Shown: in pieces, positions 6,010 to 13,145 of the stretch
How the letters are laid out: each line of letters starts with the position of its first letter
How positions within the stretch are numbered: position 1 is the first letter of the stretch
Source: Alphaproteobacteria bacterium
GTDB taxonomy: Bacteria; Pseudomonadota; Alphaproteobacteria; UBA8366
Reading direction: 5' to 3'
Length of the DNA: 14,700 bases
Assembly (NCBI GenBank): GCA_030743445.1
Contig: JASLSL010000340.1
Location: 1-14,700 of the forward strand
Translations under genes and position numbers: made by a program
Notes under the pieces: generated by a model
Databases searched by the model: none
Seen by the model: the letters and a program-made list of their open reading frames with translations, nothing else
Told to the model about the DNA's origin: nothing

Positions 6010-7626
6010 ATGGTCCTGGCGTTGGCGCTTGCGGCCTGTGGATTCGATTACGCCGATCCGTTCGGCTCGATCGATCGGGTCGCGAGGGGCGCGGAGAAGC
6101 AAAAGAAGTTGGTGCTGTACGGCGCCATCGCCGGGGACGAGTCGAGCGCTGTCCTGGTCGGCCACGACATGTTGTCGAGCGGCGGAAGCGCCGCCGACGC
6201 AGCGGTGGCGATGGCCTTCATGCTGTCGGTCACCCTGCCCTCGAGGGCGAGCCTCGGCGGTGGCGGGGTCTGCATGGTCGCCAGCCCTCTGAAAGGCGGC
6301 GTGCGAATGCTCGATTTCATGCCGCCTGCTTCGAGGTCTCCGGGACCGCACACCGACCGGCCGAGCGCGGTACCGACGATGGTTCGCGGCATGGCGGCGT
6401 TGCACGCGGCGTTCGGCCGGTTGCCGTGGGCCCAATTGATCGCGCCCGCGGAACAGCTCGCCCGGGTCGGGCAAACCGTCACCCGGCCGCTCGGCGAGGA
6501 TCTCACCAAACTCGCCGGGCCGCTGTTCACCGATCCGGAATCGCGAGCCACTTTTTCGCGGCGCGGCGGCGGGCCCGTCGCTGTCGGTGGCCGGCTGGTG
6601 CAGCTCAATCTACGCACCTTGCTGGCGCAAATTCGCGTCCGGGGCGCCGGTGATTTCTATAACGGAAATTTGGCACGCCGCCTGGTCGACGCGGTCGTTG
6701 CCGCGGGCGGTTCGCTCGGGCGGGAGGAGTTGCGGACCTACCTGCCGAAATGGCGACAGGTCGCCGGTGTACCATTCGGGCGCGACGTACTCCATGCGCC
6801 GACGCCGCCGGCGACCGGCGGTGTCGTCGCGGCGCAGATGTGGCACATGCTCGTCGCCGAGGGGCGTTATGCGAAGGTGCCGGTGGCGGAACGGCCGCAT
6901 CTATTGGCCGAGACGGCGAAGCGCGCGTTCGGCAACCGGACCCGGTGGCTGAACCGGGATGGGACGTCGCGGGAGAAAATCCAGGCGACCCTGTCGGCCG
7001 AGCGGGCCCGCGGATTGATGAATAACTATCGGCCGGGACGGGCCTCGTCCGCGGCGGGCTTTCATGCCGACCGATCGCAACCGGGCGATACCTCGTCGGG
7101 CACGGGATTCGTCGTCGTCGACGGCAAGGGACTGGCGGTCGCGTGCAATCTCACGATGTATCATCTGTTCGGGACCGGCCGGACGGCGCCCGGACTTGGG
7201 ATCGTTCTCGCGGCGGCGCCGGACGGCAAGACGCGCCATCCGTTCTCGCTCGGTCCCGTTCTGGTCACGCGGGCGAGCGATCGGGCCTTTCGCTTCGCCG
7301 CCGCCGGATCGGGTGGCGCCGCCGCCGTGACGGCAATCGTCGGTGTCGCGGCGCAGACCCTGATCGACGGTCTTCCGCTGAAACAGGCGATCCAGACGCC
7401 GCGCCTGCACCATGGCGGAATGCCGGACCGGGTGCTGGTCGAGGGCGGACCGCTTGCGGCGGCACTCGCCGAACGCGGCCATCGCGTCGAGCAGGCGGCC
7501 TCCCTCGCCAGGGTCAACGCCATATTCTGCCCCGCGGGCCTGTCGCCCAAGCCCGAAAGGCGCGACTGCGTGGCCGCCAACGACAATCGGGGCGCGGGCC
7601 TTGCGGCGATCCTGGTTCCGCGGTAA
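6010..7626 (+). CDS. Gamma-glutamyltransferase-family protein, divergent, putative lipoprotein
   Basis: This protein (538 aa from ATG 6010) belongs to the GGT/Ntn-hydrolase family. It has SSGGSAADAAVAMAFML (residues about 56-72), SLGGGGVCMV (81-90), PTPPATGGVVAAQMWHML (264-281) and TPRLHHGGMPDRVLVEGG near the C-terminus. In GGT the mature small subunit begins with the nucleophile in TTH(Y/F)S-V-VD. Here the segment is SSGTGFVVVDGKGLAVACN, so Thr365 is the only close candidate. The Arg-Glu substrate motif (D-x-RE-x-AP) is replaced by LDFMPPASRSPG, and the SSM triad by SLG. Normal glutathione hydrolysis is therefore doubtful. Cys10 in ALALAAC resembles a lipobox, but the signal is very short from ATG 6010 (AAGGGA 5 nt upstream). 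In-frame TTG 5965 or ATG 5932 would give a longer leader. It is followed after 9 nt by an aminotransferase gene, so the two are likely co-transcribed. Confidence 0.82.
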   Translation: MVLALALAACGFDYADPFGSIDRVARGAEKQKKLVLYGAIAGDESSAVLVGHDMLSSGGSAADAAVAMAFMLSVTLPSRASLGGGGVCMVASPLKGGVRMLDFMPPASRSPGPHTDRPSAVPTMVRGMAALHAAFGRLPWAQLIAPAEQLARVGQTVTRPLGEDLTKLAGPLFTDPESRATFSRRGGGPVAVGGRLVQLNLRTLLAQIRVRGAGDFYNGNLARRLVDAVVAAGGSLGREELRTYLPKWRQVAGVPFGRDVLHAPTPPATGGVVAAQMWHMLVAEGRYAKVPVAERPHLLAETAKRAFGNRTRWLNRDGTSREKIQATLSAERARGLMNNYRPGRASSAAGFHADRSQPGDTSSGTGFVVVDGKGLAVACNLTMYHLFGTGRTAPGLGIVLAAAPDGKTRHPFSLGPVLVTRASDRAFRFAAAGSGGAAAVTAIVGVAAQTLIDGLPLKQAIQTPRLHHGGMPDRVLVEGGPLAAALAERGHRVEQAASLARVNAIFCPAGLSPKPERRDCVAANDNRGAGLAAILVPR

Positions 7627-7635
7627 GGCGACCAG

Positions 7636-8790
7636 ATGGTCCTGAAAACTTCATCGCGCGGTCAAATACCGGCCTTCATCGTCATGGACGTCATGCAGGC
7701 GGCGGCGGAGCGCGAGGCCGCGAAGGAAGCGGTCTACCACCTCGAGGTCGGCCAGCCCGGCACCAGCGCGCCGGCCGGAGTCATCGAGGCGGCGCGGGCG
7801 GCGCTCGACGACGACCGTCTCGCCTATACCGTGGCGCTGGGGTTGCCGGAACTGCGCCGGGCGATCGCCAAGCGCTACACCGATTACTATGGCGCCGACG
7901 TGGCGCCGGAGCGCATCGTGGTCACCACCGGATCGTCGGGCGGCTTCGTGCTGGCATTCCTTTCCGTCTTCGACGTCGGCGACCGGGTCGCGATGGCGGC
8001 CCCGGGCTATCCGTGTTACCGCAACATCCTCTCGGCCTTGGGGATCGAGCCGGTTCTGTTGATGACCGACGCAAGCCACCGCTTTCAGCCGATCCCCGAG
8101 CTACTCGACAAGGCCATGGGGGAGGCGCCGCTCGACGGGCTGATCGTCGCCAGCCCGTCGAATCCGACGGGAACGATGCTCGAACCCGACGCCCTGAAGG
8201 AGCTCGCGGACTATTGCGACACGCACGGCATCCGCCTGATCTCGGACGAGATCTACCATGGCATCACCTACGGCCGGAAAGCCGCGACGGTGCTCGAATA
8301 CTCGTCCTCCGCGATCGTGCTCAACAGTTTCTCGAAGTATTTCTCGATGACCGGCTGGCGGCTCGGCTGGATGGTGGTGCCCGAGGACGTGCTGCGCGCT
8401 GTCGAGTGCCTGGCCCAGAATTTCTTCATTTCGCCGCCGACCCTGTCGCAGATTGCCGGCATCGCGGCGTTCGATTGCATCGAGGAGCTCGATGGCAACG
8501 TCGCGCGCTACGCCGAGAACCGAGAGTTGCTTTTGGACCGGCTGCCGAAGGCCGGGTTCGAGGATTTAGCGCCGGCCGACGGGGCGTTCTACATTTACGC
8601 GGACGTGACCCGAATGACCAACGACAGCGAGGCCTTGTGCCGAAAAATCCTGCACGAGACGGGTGTGGCAGTGACCCCCGGGGTCGATTTCGACCCGGAG
8701 CGCGGCAACCGCTTCATCCGGTTTTCGTTCGCCGAGAGCAATCGGGAAATCGCCGGCGCGGCCGAGGCCTTGATCGACTGGAATGGTTAG
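7636..8790 (+). CDS. Class I/II pyridoxal-phosphate aminotransferase
   Basis: This 384-aa cytosolic enzyme is a fold-type I aminotransferase of the AspC/AlaC-like subgroup. The phosphate and cofactor motifs are all present: TGSSGGF (98-104), PGYPCYRN (123-130), SPSNPTGT (Asn176), ISDEIYHG (Asp204, Tyr207), the Schiff-base lysine in NSFSKYFSMTGWRLGW (Lys234) and the substrate-carboxylate arginine in RFIRFSF (Arg362). DGAFYIYADV (315-324) is typical of this class. It transfers an amino group between an amino acid and a 2-oxo acid; the preferred amino acid cannot be read from sequence. The ATG at 7636 is 9 nt after the stop of the GGT-like gene, with a weak ribosome-binding site, suggesting coupled translation. 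Its 3' end overlaps the convergent CFA synthase gene by 4 nt (8787-8790). Confidence 0.92.
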   Translation: MVLKTSSRGQIPAFIVMDVMQAAAEREAAKEAVYHLEVGQPGTSAPAGVIEAARAALDDDRLAYTVALGLPELRRAIAKRYTDYYGADVAPERIVVTTGSSGGFVLAFLSVFDVGDRVAMAAPGYPCYRNILSALGIEPVLLMTDASHRFQPIPELLDKAMGEAPLDGLIVASPSNPTGTMLEPDALKELADYCDTHGIRLISDEIYHGITYGRKAATVLEYSSSAIVLNSFSKYFSMTGWRLGWMVVPEDVLRAVECLAQNFFISPPTLSQIAGIAAFDCIEELDGNVARYAENRELLLDRLPKAGFEDLAPADGAFYIYADVTRMTNDSEALCRKILHETGVAVTPGVDFDPERGNRFIRFSFAESNREIAGAAEALIDWNG

Positions 8791-10046
8791 TCGGGGCGCT
8801 CTAACAAGACCTGGGCGACACCGAAGCGCAGCGCCTCGAACGCGGCCTCGGATCCGGCCAAATAGAAATTCCACATCCGCCGGAATCGCTCGTCGTACTT
8901 CTCGGTGTCGAGCGATGGGAAGGCCGCGTTGAAGCGCCGGCGCCAATGGCGCAGGGTGTTGGCGTAGTTGGAGCCCTCGTGCTCGAACGGCGCGCAGGGC
9001 AACGTCAACCCGCCCGCCTCGGCCGCGTCGACTATGTCGTCGAGACGCGGAATGACGCCGCCCGGGAAAATGTATTTGTCGATCCAGGCGTTGGTCCGGC
9101 TCGGTAGCGGTTTGACGATGCTGTGTATCAACACCCGTCCGCCGGGTTTGAGCAGGCGGCGGACCGCATCGAAGAATTCACCGACTTGCGGTGGACCGAC
9201 ATGCTCGAACATGCCGATCGAGACGATCCGGTCGTAACGCTCGGGGTTCAATTCGGCGTGCCGGCGATAGTCCTGGAGGTGATATTCGAGCCGGCCGTCG
9301 AGGTCGGGCGGCACCAATTCCTCGGCGAGCACGAGTTGCCGGTCGGCGAGCGTCACGCCGACCGCACGGGCGCCACGCCTTGCGGCGGCCCGGGTCATGG
9401 CGCCCCAGCCGCACCCGATGTCCAGCAGTTCGTCGCCTTTTCGGACATCCAGGCGGTCGAGCGATGTCTCGATTTTGTTCCGTTGGGCCGCTTCCAGGCT
9501 CTGCGCCTCGCGGCTGAAGAAGGCGCACGAATAGACCATCTCCTCGTCGAGGAACGAGCGGTAGAGATCGTTGCCGATGTCGTAATGATGGGCCGCGTTG
9601 CGCCGGCTTCGCACCGCGTTGTTGCGGCGGAACGAAGCGGCGATGGCGATGCGGGCCTTTTCCAGAATCCGTCCGAATCTCGACTGCTCCAGACATTTAT
9701 CGGCTTTGAGCAGCGTTCCGAGCGTCACGGCAAGATCGTTGTGGGTCTCGCGCCATTCGTCGTTCATGAAGGTTTCGCCGATCGCGAGCTCGGGCCGGAC
9801 GAGCATCTCGAAGAGCGGCGCGAGGCTGTTGAACCGCGCCCCGTTCAACGGGCCCTTGCCGTCGCCCAGCTCGACCTCGACCACGTCGCGATACGCGAAG
9901 ACGAAACGGCCCGACCGGAAAAACGGCCGCGCCAAAGCCGCGATGGTGCGAAACGAGATGACATCGGGGCGCAACCAACTCTTTGCCGCCAGCGATACCC
10001 GTTCGGGCGGATCACTGATGCTGTCTTGCGCGGGTTGCTCGCTCAT
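8787..10046 (-). CDS. cfa: Cyclopropane-fatty-acyl-phospholipid synthase
   Basis: This 419-aa protein is an S-adenosylmethionine-dependent enzyme that methylenates cis double bonds of unsaturated phospholipid acyl chains at the inner membrane. The N-terminal lipid-binding region (about 1-145) leads into HHYDIGNDLYRSFLDEEMVYSCAFF (153-177), with the conserved active-site Cys174. The SAM motif is LLDIGCGWGAM (207-217). Further family residues are seen in GMFEHVG (Glu281), LIHSIVKP (His308), KYIFPGGVIPRL (324-335) and SNYANTLRHW (Tyr361). All main catalytic positions known from E. coli Cfa appear present. The ATG at 10046 is chosen because the region upstream in the same frame lacks similarity and begins at a TTG. 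Cyclopropanation is usually a stationary-phase or stress response; no such promoter element is visible. The gene is transcribed towards the aminotransferase gene and stands alone. A mycolic-acid-type methyltransferase role is much less likely. Confidence 0.94.
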   Translation of the reverse strand: MSEQPAQDSISDPPERVSLAAKSWLRPDVISFRTIAALARPFFRSGRFVFAYRDVVEVELGDGKGPLNGARFNSLAPLFEMLVRPELAIGETFMNDEWRETHNDLAVTLGTLLKADKCLEQSRFGRILEKARIAIAASFRRNNAVRSRRNAAHHYDIGNDLYRSFLDEEMVYSCAFFSREAQSLEAAQRNKIETSLDRLDVRKGDELLDIGCGWGAMTRAAARRGARAVGVTLADRQLVLAEELVPPDLDGRLEYHLQDYRRHAELNPERYDRIVSIGMFEHVGPPQVGEFFDAVRRLLKPGGRVLIHSIVKPLPSRTNAWIDKYIFPGGVIPRLDDIVDAAEAGGLTLPCAPFEHEGSNYANTLRHWRRRFNAAFPSLDTEKYDERFRRMWNFYLAGSEAAFEALRFGVAQVLLERPD

Positions 10047-10128
10047 AACCCGGCTACGGTCTCCGCAATTGCGGCCCCTCCAGAACGCCGTAGCAATTCT
10101 TGAAACTAACCGTAAATCCAAAACGCGA

Positions 10129-10150
10129 GAGCGGTCAATCCTAGAGCGGT
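10129..10150. repeat. Short direct repeat GAGCGGT
   Basis: The cfa-rne gap carries AGAGCGGTC at about 10129 and AGAGCGGTT at about 10143. The second, preceded by CCT, reads CCTAGAGCGGTT and resembles the conserved end of dispersed AGAGCG-type intergenic repeats common in alphaproteobacterial genomes. Only one arm is seen, so this is a tentative observation. Confidence 0.25.
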
Positions 10151-10192
10151 TCGGGTTTGATTTCAGGATGCGGGCTCGCGCTGGCGAATCGA

Positions 10193-10219
10193 AGAGGGCG
10201 CCCCGGCAGGGCGCCCTCT
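10193..10219 (-). terminator. Perfect 10-bp stem-loop downstream of rne
   Basis: AGAGGGCGCC (10193-10202) and GGCGCCCTCT (10210-10219) are perfect reverse complements separated by a 7-nt loop, giving a very stable hairpin 49 nt after the rne stop. On the minus strand it is followed by TTCGATTCG, which is only a weak U-rich tract. It could be a rho-independent-like terminator for rne or a 3'-end stabiliser. It also lies about 150 nt upstream of the cfa start. Confidence 0.55.
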
Positions 10220-10267
10220 GAAGTTTCCGGATCGCCGGGAAAATCCATCCCGATCAGGCCGGTTCGA

Positions 10268-12649
10268 TCAGCATTGCCACCAGCCGCGGCGCGGCGAGTC
10301 ATCGGACGAGTCGCCGCCGCTTTCGGCCGGGCTTTCGTCGTCCGCGGTGGCCGCCATCGGCACCTGTTTCTCGGACGGCGCCGCCGGCGTCTCCTCGACC
10401 GCCGCCGGCGGTGAAGGCTCCTCGACGGACGCGGCGGTTTTTTCGACCTCCGCTTCCTCGGCCTCTTTCTCCGCCTTGGTCTTGCGCGGTTTGCGCGCCT
10501 GTTTCGGCTTTCCCTTCGCGTCGTCCTTCTTCGCGGCTGTTTTCTTGGCCGCCGGCTTGCGGGTCCAGCGCGCGGGTTTCGCCTTCTTCTTCTCGGCCTC
10601 GTCCTCGGCTTTCGCTACGTCGGTAACCGCGTCTTCATTCGCGGCCGCCGGGATTTCGTCGGCGGGTTCGGGGGCCGGTTCGGGGGCCGGCTCCGGCGGT
10701 TCGGCGTCCGTCGACGCACCAACCGCGCCGGCTTCGTTCGTCTCGGTGGGCGCCTCCACGCTTTCCTTGCCCGCGGCCGACCGTTTGTTGCGGCGGCGTC
10801 CGCCGCGTCTGCCGCGGCGCCGGCGCCGGCGTGGTGCTTCTTCCTCGCCAGCCTCTTTCACCTCTTCCGCCGTCTTTTCTTCGGCTTCGGCCTCCGCTAC
10901 TTCGGTCTCGGCGGCCGCGGCGTCGTCCCGCTGGCCGCGTGCGCGACGGCGCGGGCGACGCTTGCGCCGTCCGCCCTCGGCCGCGTCCTTGTCGTCCACG
11001 GTCTTGGCGTCCCTGGCCTTGGGTTTCGTCTTGTCGCCTTCGCCTTCGAGCGGTTCGACGACGTCGATCTGGAAATTGGGCGCGATCATGGCCGCGTCGG
11101 TCGCCATGGTCACGGCGATGTTGTGACGCGCCTCGATCTCGATCAGCGCCTGGCGCTTTTGATTGAGGATATAGAGCGCGACCTCGGCCGGCAGCGTCAC
11201 CGAGATCTTCGCCGCACGGCCGCGCAGGCCTTCCTCCTCGATTGCCCGCAGCACGTGCAGCGCGGTCCAATCGACCGAACGGACCAGGCCGGAGCCGCCA
11301 CAAGTCGGACAGCTATCGCCCGAGATTTCCAACAGGCTCGGACGCAGCCGCTGGCGCGACATCTCCAACAGGCCGAACGGGCTGATGCGACCGATCTGGA
11401 TGCGCGCCCGGTCGGTCTTGAGCGCTTCCTTCAGCCGCCGCTCGACCGAATGGTTGTTGCGCGACACCTCCATGTCGATGAAGTCGATGACGATCAAGCC
11501 CGCGAGGTCCCGCAGGCGCAACTGGCGCGCGACTTCGTCGGCCGCCTCCAGATTGGTCTTGTGCGCTGTCTCCTCGATGTGGCGCTCTCGCGTCGCGCGC
11601 CCCGAATTGACGTCGATCGCGACCAGCGCCTCGGTCTGGTGCATGACGATGTAGCCGCCGGACTTGAGCTGCACCTCGGGGCTGTGGATCGCGTCGAGCT
11701 GTCCCTCGATCTGGAAGCGCTGCATCATCGGCAGGCCGCCGTCCTCGTAACGTTGGACGCGCTTGGCGTGGCTCGGGATCAGCGACTTCATGAATTCCTT
11801 GGCGGTGCGATAGCCGTCATCGCCCTCGACCAGGATCTCGTCGATCTCCTTGTCGTAGAGGTCGCGGATCGCCCGCTTGACCAGATCGGCCTCTTCGTAG
11901 ATCAGCGACGGCGCGGTCGATTCGAGCGTCCGGGTGCGAATTTCGTCCCACAGCTTGACCAGGTACTCGTAGTCGCGCTTGACCTCGGCCTTCGAGCGCT
12001 GCGAGCCCGCGGTCCGCAGGATCACCGCCATGCCCTCGGGCACGCCGAGACTGTCGATCACCGCCTTGAGGCGCTTGCGGTCGCTCATATTGGTGATCTT
12101 GCGGCTGATGCCGCCACCGCGCGAGGTATTCGGCATCAGCACGCAATACCGCCCCGGCAGGGACAAATAGGTCGTCAGCGCCACGCCCTTGTTGCCGCGC
12201 TCCTCCTTGACCACCTGGACCAGGATGATCTGTCGCCGCTTGATGACCTCTTGGATTTTATAGCGCCGCTGGAGCTTGACGCGCTGGCGCTCGACATCCT
12301 CGAGCTCGTCGCCGCCGACGACCTCGACCGACTCGCCGTTCTCGCTGTCCTCGGATTCGGCGGCTGCCGCCTCCTCCTTGATCAGCTTCTTCCGGTCGGC
12401 GATCGGAATGCGATAGTAGTCGGGATGAATTTCGCTGAACGCAAGGAAACCGTGCCGGTTCCCTCCGTATTCGACGAACGCCGCCTGCAGCGACGGCTCT
12501 ACCCGCGTTACCTTCGCGAGATAGATATTGCCCTTGAGTTGTTTCCTGCTAACCGTCTCATAGTCGAATTCCTCGAGACGATTGGCGTCGATCACGACCA
12601 CCCGGGTTTCCTCCGGGTGGCTCGCGTCGATCAACATTTTCTTGGTCAT
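10268..12649 (-). CDS. rne: Ribonuclease E (RNase E/G family)
   Basis: This 793-aa endoribonuclease starts RNA decay and rRNA/tRNA maturation and scaffolds the degradosome. The N-terminal catalytic half carries an S1 domain (about 37-160) interrupted by an acidic insertion (92-120, rich in E, D, S and A), as in alphaproteobacteria. The 5' sensor/RNase H region with KGVALTTYLSLPGRYCVLMP follows. The catalytic Mg-binding aspartates are in VAIDVNSG (Asp346) and IVIDFIDM (Asp389). The zinc-link is CPTCGGSG (Cys447, Cys450). The C-terminal half (from about 535) is low-complexity and disordered, with three basic patches (561-574, 607-623, 687-727) and a PEPAPEPAPEP run. It ends in GWW (789-791), the type of end known in Caulobacter RNase E to bind PNPase. 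The ATG at 12649 has GGAGA 6 nt upstream; the 39 residues before it in frame are not family-like. Confidence 0.96.
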   Translation of the reverse strand: MTKKMLIDASHPEETRVVVIDANRLEEFDYETVSRKQLKGNIYLAKVTRVEPSLQAAFVEYGGNRHGFLAFSEIHPDYYRIPIADRKKLIKEEAAAAESEDSENGESVEVVGGDELEDVERQRVKLQRRYKIQEVIKRRQIILVQVVKEERGNKGVALTTYLSLPGRYCVLMPNTSRGGGISRKITNMSDRKRLKAVIDSLGVPEGMAVILRTAGSQRSKAEVKRDYEYLVKLWDEIRTRTLESTAPSLIYEEADLVKRAIRDLYDKEIDEILVEGDDGYRTAKEFMKSLIPSHAKRVQRYEDGGLPMMQRFQIEGQLDAIHSPEVQLKSGGYIVMHQTEALVAIDVNSGRATRERHIEETAHKTNLEAADEVARQLRLRDLAGLIVIDFIDMEVSRNNHSVERRLKEALKTDRARIQIGRISPFGLLEMSRQRLRPSLLEISGDSCPTCGGSGLVRSVDWTALHVLRAIEEEGLRGRAAKISVTLPAEVALYILNQKRQALIEIEARHNIAVTMATDAAMIAPNFQIDVVEPLEGEGDKTKPKARDAKTVDDKDAAEGGRRKRRPRRRARGQRDDAAAAETEVAEAEAEEKTAEEVKEAGEEEAPRRRRRRGRRGGRRRNKRSAAGKESVEAPTETNEAGAVGASTDAEPPEPAPEPAPEPADEIPAAANEDAVTDVAKAEDEAEKKKAKPARWTRKPAAKKTAAKKDDAKGKPKQARKPRKTKAEKEAEEAEVEKTAASVEEPSPPAAVEETPAAPSEKQVPMAATADDESPAESGGDSSDDSPRRGWWQC

Positions 12650-12655
12650 AAATAT

Positions 12656-12660
12656 TCTCC
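12656..12660 (-). promoter_or_regulatory. Ribosome-binding site of rne
   Basis: On the minus strand GGAGA lies 6 nt before the ATG at 12649. It decides the start in favour of MTKKMLIDASH over a longer in-frame extension. Confidence 0.8.
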
Positions 12661-12754
12661 GGTGCACGTCCCGGTCGGGCGGCGCAGCGCGCCGCGCGGC
12701 GACCGTCGCGCGTTTGTTGGGAAGCCGGCGGCAAGGGACGACGCGCCGTCGACC

Positions 12755-12774
12755 GACGGGCAGCAAGGCCCGTC
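12755..12774 (-). promoter_or_regulatory. Hairpin in the rne leader
   Basis: GACGGGC (12755-12761) and GCCCGTC (12768-12774) are perfect reverse complements with a 6-nt loop, about 105 nt upstream of the rne start on its leader side. In other proteobacteria RNase E limits its own synthesis through structured leader RNA. Whether this hairpin does so is inference. Confidence 0.4.
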
Positions 12775-12976
12775 AGGACGAGAGCGGCATCATCGGACCG
12801 CGCGATCCGACCCGGCGATCGATTGAATCCGGATCGGGGGATTGGCTTCGTGTTTGCCATAAACAATTCCGTTTACATTCGGACGTCGGACTTCGCCGGC
12901 GTATAAAGGGCGGCGTTTCGGTCGCCGCCGGCCCGCGTGTTTCACGACATCGATGACCCGACGAAGCCCGCCGGGT

Positions 12977-12996
12977 CTGTGAACCGTGATTCACAG
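12977..12996. promoter_or_regulatory. Perfect inverted repeat, operator-like
   Basis: CTGTGAA and TTCACAG form a perfect 7-bp inverted repeat around a 6-nt spacer. The shape is that of a binding site for a dimeric helix-turn-helix regulator. Read as TGTGA/TCACA the spacing is 8, not the 6 of the CRP consensus. It lies between the divergent rne and amiC genes, about 150 bp from the amiC start and 330 bp from the rne start. Confidence 0.5.
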
Positions 12997-13086
12997 TAAC
13001 GTCCAGCATACGCCTCTCGGCCCCGCTTCGACAATGCGCAATTTCCAGTTGCCCCCGGCGGAAGCCGCCTCAGCGGTCAATTTCGA

Positions 13087-13116
13087 TTGAACGAACTCGA
13101 CATGATTCGATATATG
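13087..13116 (+). promoter_or_regulatory. Putative sigma-70-type promoter for amiC
   Basis: TTGAAC at 13087-13092 and TATATG at 13111-13116, separated by 18 nt, resemble -35 and -10 elements. The region is AT-rich against a GC-rich background and lies 30 nt before the amiC start, giving a short leader. Confidence 0.5.
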
Positions 13117-13124
13117 TAGTGTAG

Positions 13125-13138
13125 CTGGAGAATTCCAG
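13125..13138 (+). promoter_or_regulatory. Small hairpin overlapping the amiC ribosome-binding site
   Basis: CTGGA-GAAT-TCCAG is a perfect 5-bp inverted repeat with a 4-nt loop. It includes GGAGA (13127-13131), the best Shine-Dalgarno match upstream of amiC, 14 nt before the ATG at 13146. If the hairpin forms it would partly hide the ribosome-binding site; it may also be chance. Confidence 0.3.
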
Positions 13139-13145
13139 ACCCCAT

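Larger units (their letters stand above)
12650..13145. promoter_or_regulatory. 496-bp divergent intergenic region between rne and amiC
   Basis: No convincing gene is seen here on either strand. The half near rne is GC-rich and probably a long rne leader. It contains a 7-bp hairpin (12755-12774), TCGGA-N8-TCCGA (12793-12810), and a GGCGGCG/CGCCGCC hairpin (12909-12929). The middle holds a perfect operator-like palindrome (12977-12996) and a further TTCAC half-site near 12940. The half near amiC is AT-richer and has a promoter-like pair. AT-rich patches at 12855-12880 and 12901-12907 are possible sites for the rne promoter, which I could not define. Confidence 0.6.

Noticed and set aside
4368..6653. 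Very long plus-strand open frame (761 aa) across the M48 protease gene
   Set aside because: The minus-strand M48 gene has full catalytic motifs and a signal peptide. The plus-strand translation is Arg/Gly-rich low-complexity and runs into the GGT-like gene in another frame.
7143..8804. Plus-strand 553-aa frame over the GGT-like and aminotransferase genes
   Set aside because: It is an out-of-frame shadow dominated by Arg and Gly; both real genes have strong family motifs in the other frames.
12650..12766. N-terminal extension of RNase E in frame from 12766
   Set aside because: The 39 extra residues are Arg/Ala-rich with no family similarity, and a well-placed GGAGA marks the ATG at 12649.
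11123..12826. Plus-strand 567-aa frame antisense to rne
   Set aside because: It is the mirror of the highly conserved RNase E catalytic domain, and its Asp/Leu/Ala/Arg-rich translation has no domain.
12558..12866. Minus-strand 102-aa frame upstream of rne
   Set aside because: It overlaps the rne start, is Arg-rich, and has no ribosome-binding site or family features; the region is better read as the rne leader.
12977..12996. CRP/FNR site
   Set aside because: The half-sites resemble TGTGA/TCACA, but the spacing is 8 instead of 6, and FNR half-sites are absent. It is kept only as an unassigned operator-like palindrome.
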